Source: an uncultured Eubacteriales bacterium
Lineage (GTDB): Bacteria; Bacillota; Clostridia; Saccharofermentanales; UBA5734
Direction: 5' to 3'
Assembly (NCBI GenBank): GCA_903835065.1
Contig: CAILLO010000063.1
Span: forward strand, 1-64,000
DNA length: 64,000 bases
In this document: piece after piece, positions 1-10,892 of the stretch
Numbering within the stretch: position 1 is the first letter of the stretch
Layout of the letters: every line of letters begins with the position of its first letter
Notes under the pieces: generated by a model
The model's database searches: none
The model's input: the letters and a program-made list of their open reading frames with translations, nothing else
Told to the model about the DNA's origin: nothing
Translations under genes and position numbers: made by a program

Positions 1-966
1 TTCCTTCTCCTGGGAGTAGTTACCCAAGGGACTATGCTTCTCAACGAAGGGAGTTAAGTCTTCACTGAACAACCTCACATACTTCTCTGTCATAGGTAAG
101 GATTGGTGGCCCAGCATCTTCTGTAAAGGAAGACTGCCGCCTCCATCCTTTATCCATTCCTTGGCAAAGGTGTGACGGAATAGGTGAACCCCTGTCTTGT
201 TCACACCTCTACTCTTGTTGTACTTAGCTAACGAATGAGTAAGGGCGTTGGGGTCTAGCCAAGTTCCGAACTGGTTGGGGAAGAGAGGGTCACTTGGTTT
301 AGCATCCACTCTGAATGTCTCAATGTACTTCTTCATGATATTGACTAGCTGAGCTGGCATAGGAATGCGCTGTCCACGCTTGTTTTTGGTTTGGTTCATT
401 ACCAGGTAGCCATCTTCTACCTCAGCATCCTTCATTTCATACCCAACGATGGTCGCGCGCCGATTACCAACGGCAATCATGAGATTGATGATTACCCAAT
501 CTCTGTTCTCTACATAGTCAGCCTTATTCTTTGGCTTACGAAGTAGTTTCTCCATTTCTTCTTTTGTGTATGTCTCTGGAACTACCTCTTGTGGGTTCTT
601 AACCACAATCTGGAACTGGGGGATGTATCCCCTATCCATACACCAATAGAGGAAGATACGAAGGTGGCGTTTGTGATGGGCCACAGAGGACTCGGCGTTG
701 TGTCGCACTTCTCTCAGCCACATCATGTAGTTCTCGATGAAGTATGGGTCACGGACAATCTCAAGTTTGGTGTCCTTCCCCTGGTGTGCTTCATCCAGCC
801 AATAGCCAAAGATTCTCAAGGAGTTGCGGTAGCTGGTGGCTGTGACCATGCTGCGCGCGTTCGCTACCTGGTGACGGATGAAATCATCCATCACATTTCC
901 GATACTCAAGGTATCGTCTTGGGAGGGAATAGGCCATCTGGGTTGAATCTTCCTTCTGGTTTCCAT
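1..966 (-). CDS. Tyrosine recombinase (phage-type integrase), 3' end missing
   Basis: Site-specific recombinase that would cut and rejoin DNA at att sites. The frame is open for 322 residues from ATG at 966 to the window edge, so the C-terminus is cut off. An N-terminal SAM-like DNA-binding domain covers about residues 20-125 and the catalytic domain about 135-310. Visible active-site residues are the first Arg in GNRRATIV (about 169-170), a Lys near 195, HLFRH (His261, Arg264), LGHQ (His287) and the Tyr nucleophile in TEKYVR (Tyr296). The start is set by AAAGGA seven bases upstream. Base composition is clearly more AT-rich than all genes to the right, which fits a mobile element. It lies beside an interrupted tRNA-Ser, its likely integration site. 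The family is certain; the element's type is not known. Confidence 0.93.
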   Translation of the reverse strand, partial: METRRKIQPRWPIPSQDDTLSIGNVMDDFIRHQVANARSMVTATSYRNSLRIFGYWLDEAHQGKDTKLEIVRDPYFIENYMMWLREVRHNAESSVAHHKRHLRIFLYWCMDRGYIPQFQIVVKNPQEVVPETYTKEEMEKLLRKPKNKADYVENRDWVIINLMIAVGNRRATIVGYEMKDAEVEDGYLVMNQTKNKRGQRIPMPAQLVNIMKKYIETFRVDAKPSDPLFPNQFGTWLDPNALTHSLAKYNKSRGVNKTGVHLFRHTFAKEWIKDGGGSLPLQKMLGHQSLPMTEKYVRLFSEDLTPFVEKHSPLGNYSQEKE

Positions 967-1011
967 GCGAACATCCTTTCCACATGACTCTTTCGTCATG
1001 TCTACTCATTC

Positions 1012-1042
1012 TGGAACATACGTTCATTGTGGAACATATGTT
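1012..1042. promoter_or_regulatory. Tandem palindromic sites upstream of the integrase
   Basis: Two 13-base direct repeats (1012-1024 and 1030-1042) differ at one base. Each is built on a palindrome, AACATATGTT in the right copy. They lie 46-76 bases upstream of the integrase start. Known integrase promoters often carry repressor operators or recombinase arm-binding sites in such a position; which one applies here is inference. Confidence 0.45.
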
Positions 1043-1122
1043 TAATTAGCCTCCAAAATGAGTATGGCTGTGAGCCTTGAAACCCTTGGTATTACTGCAT
1101 TAGAGAGTTATTTTGAATGACA

Positions 1123-2494
<1,372 letters not shown>

Positions 2495-2520
2495 GGCGGA
2501 CCGGACGATTCCGATTCGAC

Positions 2521-2554
2521 AAGAAGCCCCCGGACCGCGGTCCGGGGGCTTCTT
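2521..2554 (+). terminator. Terminator after gap
   Basis: A perfect 34-base palindrome built on AGCCCCCGGACC followed by TTCTTCG. Very stable hairpin starting 26 bases after the gap stop codon. Confidence 0.85.
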
Positions 2555-2600
2555 CGCTTCCTGGAAGACGCTCGGTACCGGTTCCGGCGCGGCGGCGTTG

Positions 2601-2609
2601 TGATACGAT
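2601..2609 (+). promoter_or_regulatory. Extended -10 element upstream of cdd
   Basis: TGaTACGAT lies 24 bases before the cdd start. No good -35 is seen. The same TGn plus -10 design recurs before several genes in this window. Confidence 0.4.
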
Positions 2610-2632
2610 GAGGGGGCGAGGAGGGCGAACGC

Positions 2633-3040
2633 ATGGATCCCATGACCGAGAAGGAACTGGTCCGACGGGCGCTCGTCGCTCGCGACGCCGCCTATGCGCC
2701 TTATTCCGGATTCCGCGTGGGCGCCGCCCTGCTGGCGGAGGACGGGCGCGTCTTCACCGGCTGCAACGTCGAGAACGCCTCCTTCGGCGCCACGATCTGC
2801 GCCGAGAGGACCGCCGTCGCCAAGGGAGTCTCCGAAGGCGCCCGCAGGTTCACGGCCGTCGCGATCGCCTCCTACGACGACGCGCCGTGCGTGCCCTGCG
2901 GCATCTGCCGGCAGACGATCTACGAGTTCGCCGCGGAGGGGTTCCGGTATCTCTCCGTCGCCGCGGACGGCACGTTCGTGAGGTACGGGATGGACGAGAT
3001 CCTGCCCCACGGATTCAAGGGCCTCGACGACAGGAAGTAG
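2633..3040 (+). CDS. cdd: Cytidine deaminase
   Basis: Hydrolyses cytidine and deoxycytidine to uridine and deoxyuridine in pyrimidine salvage. At 135 residues it has the usual length of the homotetrameric, zinc-dependent class. Zinc and catalytic motifs are visible: GCNVENASFGATICAER (Cys ligand and catalytic Glu) and PCVPCGICRQ with the paired Cys ligands. The start is set by GAGGAGGG seven bases before ATG 2633; an internal Met four codons on is less likely. It stands alone between the gap terminator and the coaX promoter. Confidence 0.95.
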   Translation: MDPMTEKELVRRALVARDAAYAPYSGFRVGAALLAEDGRVFTGCNVENASFGATICAERTAVAKGVSEGARRFTAVAIASYDDAPCVPCGICRQTIYEFAAEGFRYLSVAADGTFVRYGMDEILPHGFKGLDDRK

Positions 3041-3072
3041 GCCGTCCCGGCTGGCGCGCCCGGCGGCGCGCA

Positions 3073-3081
3073 TGCTATAAT
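3073..3081 (+). promoter_or_regulatory. Extended -10 promoter of coaX
   Basis: TGcTATAAT, a perfect extended -10, ends 32 bases before the coaX start. No convincing -35 hexamer, as is usual for extended -10 promoters. Confidence 0.55.
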
Positions 3082-3113
3082 CCACGGATTCCGGACGGGA
3101 AGGGGGGACGACG

Positions 3114-3899
3114 ATGCTGCTGGCCTGCAATCTGGGCAATACGGATCTCCTGGTCGGCGTGTACGACGGCGATTCGCCGTGCTTCTCGACGCGACTCGCG
3201 ACCTCCCGGGAGCGCAGCGCGGACGAGACCGCGATCCTCCTCGGCTCGGTCTTCTCCTTGTACGGCATACCGGTCGCCGCAATCGACGCGGCGGTCGTGT
3301 CCTCGGTGGTCCGCCCCATGAACGGGACGCTCTCCGCCGCGATCGAAACCCTGACCGGCGTGAAGCCGCTGTTCGTGGGGCCCGGCGTCAGGACCGGCCT
3401 CGACATCCGGACCGACATCGCCTCCCAGCTCGGCGCCGACATCGTCGCCAACGCCGTCGCCGCCCTCTCGCTCGCACCGGCGCCCCTGGTCTTCGTGGAC
3501 TTCGGCACCGCCACGACGCTGACCGGCATCAACGCCGGAGGCGAGCTCTGCGGCGTCCTGATCTGCCCCGGCGTCCGGACCTCGCTCGACGCCCTGTCGG
3601 GCGCCGCGGCCGAGCTGCCGCGCATCGCGGTCGATGGCCCGAAACACCTGTTCGGCAAGAACACCGTCGATTCGATGACGAGCGGGGCGGTCTTCGGACA
3701 CGCGGCGATGGTCGACGGCCTGCTGGACCGGGTGGCCGCGGAATGGGGGCTGTCGGAGCTGACCGTGCTCGCGACCGGCTCCTGGGCCGACCGGATCGTG
3801 CCTTTCTGCAGCGGCCGGCATGGGATCCGATTCCAGCCGGACCTGACCCTGCGGGGCCTTCGGCGGATCGCGGAGATGAACGCGCGAGCGAAGAAATGA
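3114..3899 (+). CDS. coaX: Type III pantothenate kinase
   Basis: Phosphorylates pantothenate, the first step of coenzyme A synthesis. It has 261 residues and an ASKHA-fold nucleotide-binding site: N-terminal NLGNTDLLVG (about residues 6-15), the central DFGTATTLTG (about 130-139) and the ICPGVRTSLDALSG stretch that shapes the pantothenate pocket. The start is supported by a G-rich Shine-Dalgarno (AAGGGGGG). The next gene encodes an ECF S subunit resembling pantothenate transporters, which would join uptake and first use of the vitamin. Confidence 0.95.
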   Translation: MLLACNLGNTDLLVGVYDGDSPCFSTRLATSRERSADETAILLGSVFSLYGIPVAAIDAAVVSSVVRPMNGTLSAAIETLTGVKPLFVGPGVRTGLDIRTDIASQLGADIVANAVAALSLAPAPLVFVDFGTATTLTGINAGGELCGVLICPGVRTSLDALSGAAAELPRIAVDGPKHLFGKNTVDSMTSGAVFGHAAMVDGLLDRVAAEWGLSELTVLATGSWADRIVPFCSGRHGIRFQPDLTLRGLRRIAEMNARAKK

Positions 3900-3979
3900 T
3901 ATGAAGGCGAAGACGCCTTTGTAAATACACCGGAGCGTTGCACTCACGAATGTGAGGCGACAGCGAAAGGAGAACCCCC

Positions 3980-4600
3980 ATGGACACGAGGACCCAGACC
4001 CGTTCCAAGACCCTGTGGATGGTGCAGACGGCGATACTTTCCGCGATTCTCATCGTCCTGGCCTTCACGCCCCTCGGATACCTCAAGTACGGCACGATCT
4101 CCATCACGTTCATGACTCTGCCCGTCGTCGTCGGCGCCATCATCGTCGGACCGGGCTGCGGCGCGTTGCTCGGCGCCGTGTTCGGAATCACGAGCCTTGT
4201 CCAGTGCTTCGGCTTGGATGCCTTCGGGACGATGCTGATGAGCATCAATCCGTTCTACACCGTGGTGATGTGCCTGGTCCCGAGGATCCTGATGGGCTGG
4301 CTCGTCGGCTTGATCTTCCGGGCGCTGTCGAAGATCGACCGGACGCGGATCGCCTCCTTCGCCGTGGCGTCCGTGAGCGGCGCCCTGCTCAACACGGTCC
4401 TGTTCGTCGGCGCCCTCGTCCTGTTCTTCGGAAAGTCGGACGATCTGCGCCAATTCGGCGACACGGTCTGGAAGATCCTCGGCGTGCTCATCACCATCAA
4501 CGCCGCCATCGAGGCCGGCGTCGTGCTGGTCGTCGGCACCGCGATCACGAAGGCGCTCGGCGTCACGATGGGCCGGCGCAAGGGGGGGACTCCCGTCTGA
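3980..4600 (+). CDS. ECF transporter substrate-binding (S) subunit, probably for pantothenate
   Basis: Membrane protein of 206 residues with about six hydrophobic helices and short loops, the size of ECF S subunits. The segment LGYLKYGTISITFMTLPVVV followed by GAIIVGPGCGALLGAVFG matches the S-subunit pattern PxGxI.I.f...PVivGaillGP. No EcfA or EcfT gene is nearby, so it would use a shared energising module encoded elsewhere (group II ECF). Its place directly after coaX suggests pantothenate (PanT); folate or another vitamin cannot be excluded. RBS GAAAGGAG. Confidence 0.8.
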   Translation: MDTRTQTRSKTLWMVQTAILSAILIVLAFTPLGYLKYGTISITFMTLPVVVGAIIVGPGCGALLGAVFGITSLVQCFGLDAFGTMLMSINPFYTVVMCLVPRILMGWLVGLIFRALSKIDRTRIASFAVASVSGALLNTVLFVGALVLFFGKSDDLRQFGDTVWKILGVLITINAAIEAGVVLVVGTAITKALGVTMGRRKGGTPV

Positions 4601-4665
4601 CCTCCCTCACAGGAAGATCACGGGTTCGCGTAATCCATGAAACAAGGAATCCGGTGCCGAGGGGG

Positions 4666-4671
4666 TATAAT
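4666..4671 (+). promoter_or_regulatory. -10 box upstream of hpf
   Basis: Perfect TATAAT about 70 bases before the hpf start. The -35 is not clear. Confidence 0.4.
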
Positions 4672-4741
4672 CAAGGCAGGTGGAAGGCATGGACCTTCCC
4701 ATATGCGGCAGACCAACGATGGGTCAGGAAGGGGCGGTCTT

Positions 4742-5269
4742 ATGAAGGTCTCGTACAGCGGCAAGGACTTCAAGATCGGAGAGGGACTCCAGAACCGAAT
4801 CGCCGAGAAGCTCGGACGGTTCGACCGGTATTTCGGCGCGGATGCGACGGCGCACGTGACGGTCCGGACGGAAGGGGAATTGAAGCGGATCGACGTCACG
4901 ATCAAAGTGCAGCGCCACCTCTATCGGGCCGAATGCGAGGGCGAAGACGTGTTCAGCGCGCTCGACCTCGCGGTGGAAGTGATCGAAGGACAGATCCGAA
5001 AGAACAAGACGAAGTTCGAGAAGAAGATCCACGATTACGCCTACATGAAGGAGTTCCTCAAGTCGTCCCCCGATGTCGAGGAGACGCCCGAGGGCAGGAT
5101 CATCCGGCGCAAGTCTTTCGAACTCCAGCCGATGGACGCCGAGGAGGCGGTCCTCCAGATGGAGATGCTGGGGCACAGTTTCCTGCTCTTCACCGACCAG
5201 GAATCCGACAAGGTCTGCGTGGTCTACAAGCGCAAGGACGGCAACTACGGGCTGATCGTCCCCGCCTGA
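4742..5269 (+). CDS. hpf: Ribosome hibernation-promoting factor, long form
   Basis: Binds the small ribosomal subunit and drives formation of inactive 100S ribosome dimers when growth slows. It has 175 residues in two parts: an N-terminal S30AE/YfiA domain (about 1-100, MKVSYSGKDFKIGEGLQNRI) and the C-terminal dimerisation domain typical of long HPF (about 118-175, IIRRKSFELQPMDAEEAVLQ onward), joined by a charged linker. The frame extends upstream to 4637, but AGGAAGGGG seven bases before ATG 4742 and the family's MKVxxxGK start fix this start. Single-gene unit with a terminator behind it. Confidence 0.95.
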   Translation: MKVSYSGKDFKIGEGLQNRIAEKLGRFDRYFGADATAHVTVRTEGELKRIDVTIKVQRHLYRAECEGEDVFSALDLAVEVIEGQIRKNKTKFEKKIHDYAYMKEFLKSSPDVEETPEGRIIRRKSFELQPMDAEEAVLQMEMLGHSFLLFTDQESDKVCVVYKRKDGNYGLIVPA

Positions 5270-5298
5270 CGGGACGGCGTTCCGGGTTCTCCCGCACG

Positions 5299-5324
5299 GG
5301 CCGGTCCGAAAGGGCCGGCCTTTT
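5299..5324 (+). terminator. Terminator after hpf
   Basis: GGCCGGTCC, GAAA loop, GGGCCGGCC, then TTTT. Nine paired positions with one G-U. Confidence 0.9.
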
Positions 5325-5348
5325 GCGCGTCCTTCCGGCACCGGGGTG

Positions 5349-5357
5349 TGGTAAAGT
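5349..5357 (+). promoter_or_regulatory. Extended -10 upstream of pcrA
   Basis: TGgTAAAGT about 40 bases before the chosen pcrA start. It overlaps or abuts an in-frame GTG at 5364, which argues against that earlier start. Confidence 0.4.
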
Positions 5358-5396
5358 AGAAGGGTGGACAATCCTGTCCCCCATGGAAGGATAATG

Positions 5397-7877
<2,481 letters not shown>

Positions 7878-7909
7878 TCCGGAAGACAGACGCGAGGAGG
7901 AGAACCGCC

Positions 7910-8668
7910 ATGAACACGACCACGACGCGCGCGATCGCGCGCACCATCGACCACGCCGTCCTCAAGCCCGAAGCGACCCTCGACGACGTCCGCAAGGCGT
8001 GCGCGATGGCCCGCCGCCTCGGCATCATCACCGTCTGCGTGCGCCCATCCGATATCCCCGTCGCGGCGGAGGCCCTCGCGGGCAGCGAGACGCTGGTCTC
8101 CACGGTGATCGGCTTCCCTCACGGGACGACCTCGACCGCGGCCAAGGTGGCCGAGACGCGCCAGGCGTTCGCCGACGGCGCCAGGGAAGTCGACATGGTG
8201 CTCAACGTCGGCCGGTTGCTGTCCGGCGACGACGCCTACGTGGAGCGCGACATCCGCGCGGTCGCCGAGGAGGCGCACCGGAACGGCGGGCTGCTCAAGG
8301 TGATCTTCGAGACGTTCTTCCTGGACGATGCCCGCAAGAAGACGGCCTGCGTCCTGTCGACGCGCGCGGGGGCCGACTTCGTGAAGACCTCCACCGGCTT
8401 CGCCGGCGGCGGCGCGACGGTGCCGGACCTCGACCTGATGCGGCGCGAGAGCGGCGCGAAGCTGGGCGTGAAGGCGTCGGGCGGCGTGCGCGACCTCGAC
8501 GCGGCGCTGGCGGCGATTTCGGTCGGCGCGACCCGGATCGGGACCTCGTCGACCGAGGGGATCCTGAAGGAGGCCGCGGAGCGCGAGGCCGCCGGAACGC
8601 TCGTCGTGCCGACCCGCGAGGAGACGCTCGCGAAGCAGGAGGCGATCAAGGCCACAAAGGCTTACTAG
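7910..8668 (+). CDS. deoC: Deoxyribose-phosphate aldolase
   Basis: Class I aldolase splitting 2-deoxyribose 5-phosphate into acetaldehyde and glyceraldehyde 3-phosphate, the last step of deoxynucleoside breakdown. It has 252 residues with a TIM-barrel pattern. The Schiff-base lysine is Lys159 in FVKTSTGF, and the second active-site lysine is Lys188 in VKASGGVRD. RBS GAGGAGGAG. It starts 32 bases after pcrA, so cotranscription is possible; a thiT promoter and TPP riboswitch follow it. Together with cdd it supports nucleoside salvage. Confidence 0.95.
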   Translation: MNTTTTRAIARTIDHAVLKPEATLDDVRKACAMARRLGIITVCVRPSDIPVAAEALAGSETLVSTVIGFPHGTTSTAAKVAETRQAFADGAREVDMVLNVGRLLSGDDAYVERDIRAVAEEAHRNGGLLKVIFETFFLDDARKKTACVLSTRAGADFVKTSTGFAGGGATVPDLDLMRRESGAKLGVKASGGVRDLDAALAAISVGATRIGTSSTEGILKEAAEREAAGTLVVPTREETLAKQEAIKATKAY

Positions 8669-8708
8669 AGCGCAACTCGTCGCTGCCGCGCAAGCGGAAA
8701 ATCCGCGC

Positions 8709-8737
8709 TTGCACCGGAGCACTTCGGAGCGTATCAT
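8709..8737 (+). promoter_or_regulatory. Promoter of the TPP riboswitch-thiT unit
   Basis: -35 TTGCAC (8709-8714), 17-base spacer, -10 TATCAT (8732-8737). The predicted start falls directly ahead of the riboswitch. An imperfect GC-rich hairpin (8687-8711) overlaps the -35 and may end the deoC transcript. Confidence 0.6.
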
Positions 8738-8744
8738 CGGGACA

Positions 8745-8840
8745 AACGAGAGGGGAGCTGGCTGACCGGCCGGCTGAGAGGGCGCTTCGAAGGCGCCGAC
8801 CCTGGGACCTGATCCGGGTAATGCCGGCGGAGGGACGTCG
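8745..8840 (+). ncRNA. TPP (THI-box) riboswitch
   Basis: Conserved thiamine pyrophosphate aptamer parts appear in order: GGGGAGC, the P3 entry GGCTGAGAGGGC, CGACCCTGGGACCTGATCCGG, then GTAATGCCGGCGGAGGGA. It lies between its own promoter and thiT. The 65 bases between aptamer and thiT hold no obvious U-tailed terminator, so control of translation start is more likely; that is inference. Confidence 0.93.
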
Positions 8841-8904
8841 ATCATTCATCGCAGGATGGAACGCGTCCCCCGTCGGCACACCGGACGAGGAAAGGACGGC
8901 CACC

Positions 8905-9546
8905 ATGGCGAATGTAACTATCCAGCCCAACCCTATGAAGAACGCGTCCCGATCGCGGGAGATGACTCAGGCCATCGCCTATGGCGGAATGGCAATCGCC
9001 CTCTCCACTGTGCTATCGCTAATCAGCGTTTGGCCCATGCCACAAGGCGGCGGTGTCACCCCGGCATCCATGTTCCCGCTCATCCTGGTGGCCCTGATTT
9101 TCGGACCGCGCTGGGGGTTCATCACGGGCGCGACATACGGCATGGTCCAGCTTCTAATCAACCCCTTCGCCGTGCATCCCATCCAGGTGCTACTCGACTA
9201 TCCGGTCGCGTTTGCAATGGTAGGCCTCGCGGGACTCTTCACAATCGGATATCGGAGAAAGTTGACTGGGACAGAATTTTTGCAGAGAATTCCTGCAATC
9301 CCACTTTTCGCACCAATCTGCGGCACTCTTGTTGTGATGGTCGCTCGATTCGCCGCACATTACGTCTCCGGGGCTGTCTTTTTCGGGAGTTATGCTCAAG
9401 CTGGACAGAGTGTTTGGATCTACTCACTGATCTACAACGCATCCTATATGGTCCCCGAAGCCATCGTTCACACCTTTGCCGCCATCCTGCTGACATTGCT
9501 GATTGGTGCGCTACGACTCGCTGGTCGACCTGCTCGGCCGTCCTGA
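8905..9546 (+). CDS. thiT: Thiamine ECF transporter S subunit ThiT
   Basis: Membrane protein that captures thiamine and delivers it through a shared ECF module. It has 213 residues and about six hydrophobic helices. The ThiT signatures are seen: a Trp/Tyr-rich stretch SVWIYSLIYNASYMVPE near the C-terminal third, corresponding to the thiamine-binding region, and an early IAYGGMAIALSTVLS helix. ATG 8905 follows GAGGAAAGGA. The TPP riboswitch directly upstream confirms the substrate. Codon choice is visibly less GC-rich than in every neighbouring gene, for example frequent A/T third positions, which suggests later arrival by transfer while the upstream riboswitch looks GC-rich like the host. Confidence 0.93.
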   Translation: MANVTIQPNPMKNASRSREMTQAIAYGGMAIALSTVLSLISVWPMPQGGGVTPASMFPLILVALIFGPRWGFITGATYGMVQLLINPFAVHPIQVLLDYPVAFAMVGLAGLFTIGYRRKLTGTEFLQRIPAIPLFAPICGTLVVMVARFAAHYVSGAVFFGSYAQAGQSVWIYSLIYNASYMVPEAIVHTFAAILLTLLIGALRLAGRPARPS

Positions 9547-9549
9547 CGC

Positions 9550-9626
9550 GGACGCCCCCGGCCCTCCTCCGGACGCCCCCGGCCCTCCTCCGGACGCCCC
9601 CGGCCCTCCTCCGGACGCCCTCCTCC
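9550..9626 (+). repeat. Tandem 21-base repeat between thiT and the DUF362 gene
   Basis: Three identical copies (9550-9570, 9571-9591, 9592-9612) of a GACGCCCCCGGCCCTCCTCC-based unit and a 14-base partial fourth copy. It begins four bases after the thiT stop codon and ends just before the next promoter. The unit is a multiple of three, but no gene is expected to cross it. Confidence 0.95.
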
Positions 9627-9628
9627 TG

Positions 9629-9637
9629 TGCTATAAT
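9629..9637 (+). promoter_or_regulatory. Extended -10 promoter of the DUF362 gene
   Basis: TGcTATAAT, identical to the coaX element, 34 bases before the start codon. Its -35 region would fall inside the tandem repeat. Confidence 0.55.
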
Positions 9638-9670
9638 TTGACGGACAAAGCAATCCAAGGAGGGCTCCGG

Positions 9671-10876
9671 ATGCCCCGCGTCGCCATCGCCGCCTGCCCC
9701 GACTACCAGGACGAACACGTGGCGGCCGCCGTCGCGGCGCTCTTCGGGGCGTTGGGGGAGGACCTCCGCGCCGGTCCCGGCGAGCGCCTCCTGCTCAAGC
9801 CCAACCTCCTGTCCGCGGCAGCGCCCGAGCGCGCCGCCACCACCCACCCCGCCGTCTTCCGCGCCGTCGCGCAGGCCCTCGCGGCCCGCGGCGCCGTCCT
9901 GACCTACGGCGACTCGCCCGGCATCGAGAACACGGAGCGCGTCGCCCGCGTCAGCGGCATCGCCGCGGCGGCCGAGGCGCTCGGCATCCCGCTCGCCGAA
10001 TTCGACACCTCCGAGGAGGTCGCGTTCCCCGAAGGGCGCGTGCTGAAGCACATCTACGTCGCCAAGGGCGTGCTCGAGGCGGACGGGCTGGTCAACCTCC
10101 CCAAGTTCAAGACGCACGCCCTCATGACCTTCACAGGCGCCGTGAAGAACCTGTTCGGCTGCATTCCGGGCACCCTCAAGGCCAAGGAGCACGTCCGCCA
10201 CCCCAACGCCGACGATTTCGGCGAAATGTGCGTCGACCTCGCCGCCTACCTTCGGCCGCGCCTGTCCGTGATGGATGCCGTGGTCGGGATGGAGGGCAAC
10301 GGCCCCCGCAGCGGCGCGCCGCGCCGGATCGGCCTGCTGCTTGCGTCGGCCGACCCGGTCGCGCTCGACGCCGTCGCCGGCGCGATCGCCGGCCTTCCGC
10401 CCTCCGCGGTCCCGACGACCCGCATCGGCGGGGAAACGGGTCTCGGCACGAGCGACCTCGACCGCATCGAGGCGATCTACTTCCGCGACCCGTCGGACCC
10501 CGCCGCCGCACCCGAGACCGCGCCGGCCTCCCGGATCGCCCGCGGCCTCCTCGTCCCCGATTTCCGCCTGCCCGACGCGGTACACTCGACGGTCCGCTTC
10601 GTCACGACCACGGGCGTCCGGGCGCTGCGGGGCTTCGTCCTCAACCGGCCGACGATCGACCCGGCGCGCTGCTCGCGCTGCGGCGCCTGCGTGCGGGCGT
10701 GCCCGACCGAACCCAAGTCGCTCGCGGCGGACGGGCCGCGCGACGTGCCGCACTACGACTACCGCACCTGCATCCGATGCTTCTGCTGCCAGGAGATGTG
10801 CCCCGCCGGGGCGATCGACGTCCGGAAGGCGCCGTTCGGCTTCCTGCTCGGACTGAAGTCGCGCCCCCGGAAATAG
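9671..10876 (+). CDS. DUF362 protein with C-terminal 2x[4Fe-4S] ferredoxin domain
   Basis: Cytosolic protein of 401 residues. The DUF362 part (about 1-300) has the family's KPNLLSAAAPERAATTHP and GLVNLPKFKTHALMTFTGAVKNLFG motifs, here given in pieces of the conserved core. The end carries two clusters of four Cys (CSRCGACVRACP and CIRCFCCQEMCP, about 336-375), enough for two [4Fe-4S] centres. Family members are probably redox proteins, but no reaction is firmly known. ATG 9671 is set by AAGGAGGG six bases upstream; the frame runs upstream through the tandem repeat, but this should not be translated because the promoter lies after it. Confidence 0.88.
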   Translation: MPRVAIAACPDYQDEHVAAAVAALFGALGEDLRAGPGERLLLKPNLLSAAAPERAATTHPAVFRAVAQALAARGAVLTYGDSPGIENTERVARVSGIAAAAEALGIPLAEFDTSEEVAFPEGRVLKHIYVAKGVLEADGLVNLPKFKTHALMTFTGAVKNLFGCIPGTLKAKEHVRHPNADDFGEMCVDLAAYLRPRLSVMDAVVGMEGNGPRSGAPRRIGLLLASADPVALDAVAGAIAGLPPSAVPTTRIGGETGLGTSDLDRIEAIYFRDPSDPAAAPETAPASRIARGLLVPDFRLPDAVHSTVRFVTTTGVRALRGFVLNRPTIDPARCSRCGACVRACPTEPKSLAADGPRDVPHYDYRTCIRCFCCQEMCPAGAIDVRKAPFGFLLGLKSRPRK

Positions 10877-10892
10877 GGGAGGAGGGACGCCC

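Noticed and set aside
5364-5396. GTG start of pcrA at 5364
   Set aside because: It lies too close to the -10 element to leave a ribosome site, while ATG 5397 has AAGGA at a usable distance.
9550-9626. CRISPR-like array
   Set aside because: The copies are directly adjacent with no spacers, so it is a plain tandem repeat.
9503-9670. N-terminal extension of the DUF362 protein through the tandem repeat
   Set aside because: It would place a PDAPGPP repeat in the protein, but the promoter -10 at 9632-9637 lies inside that stretch and AAGGAGGG sits right before ATG 9671.
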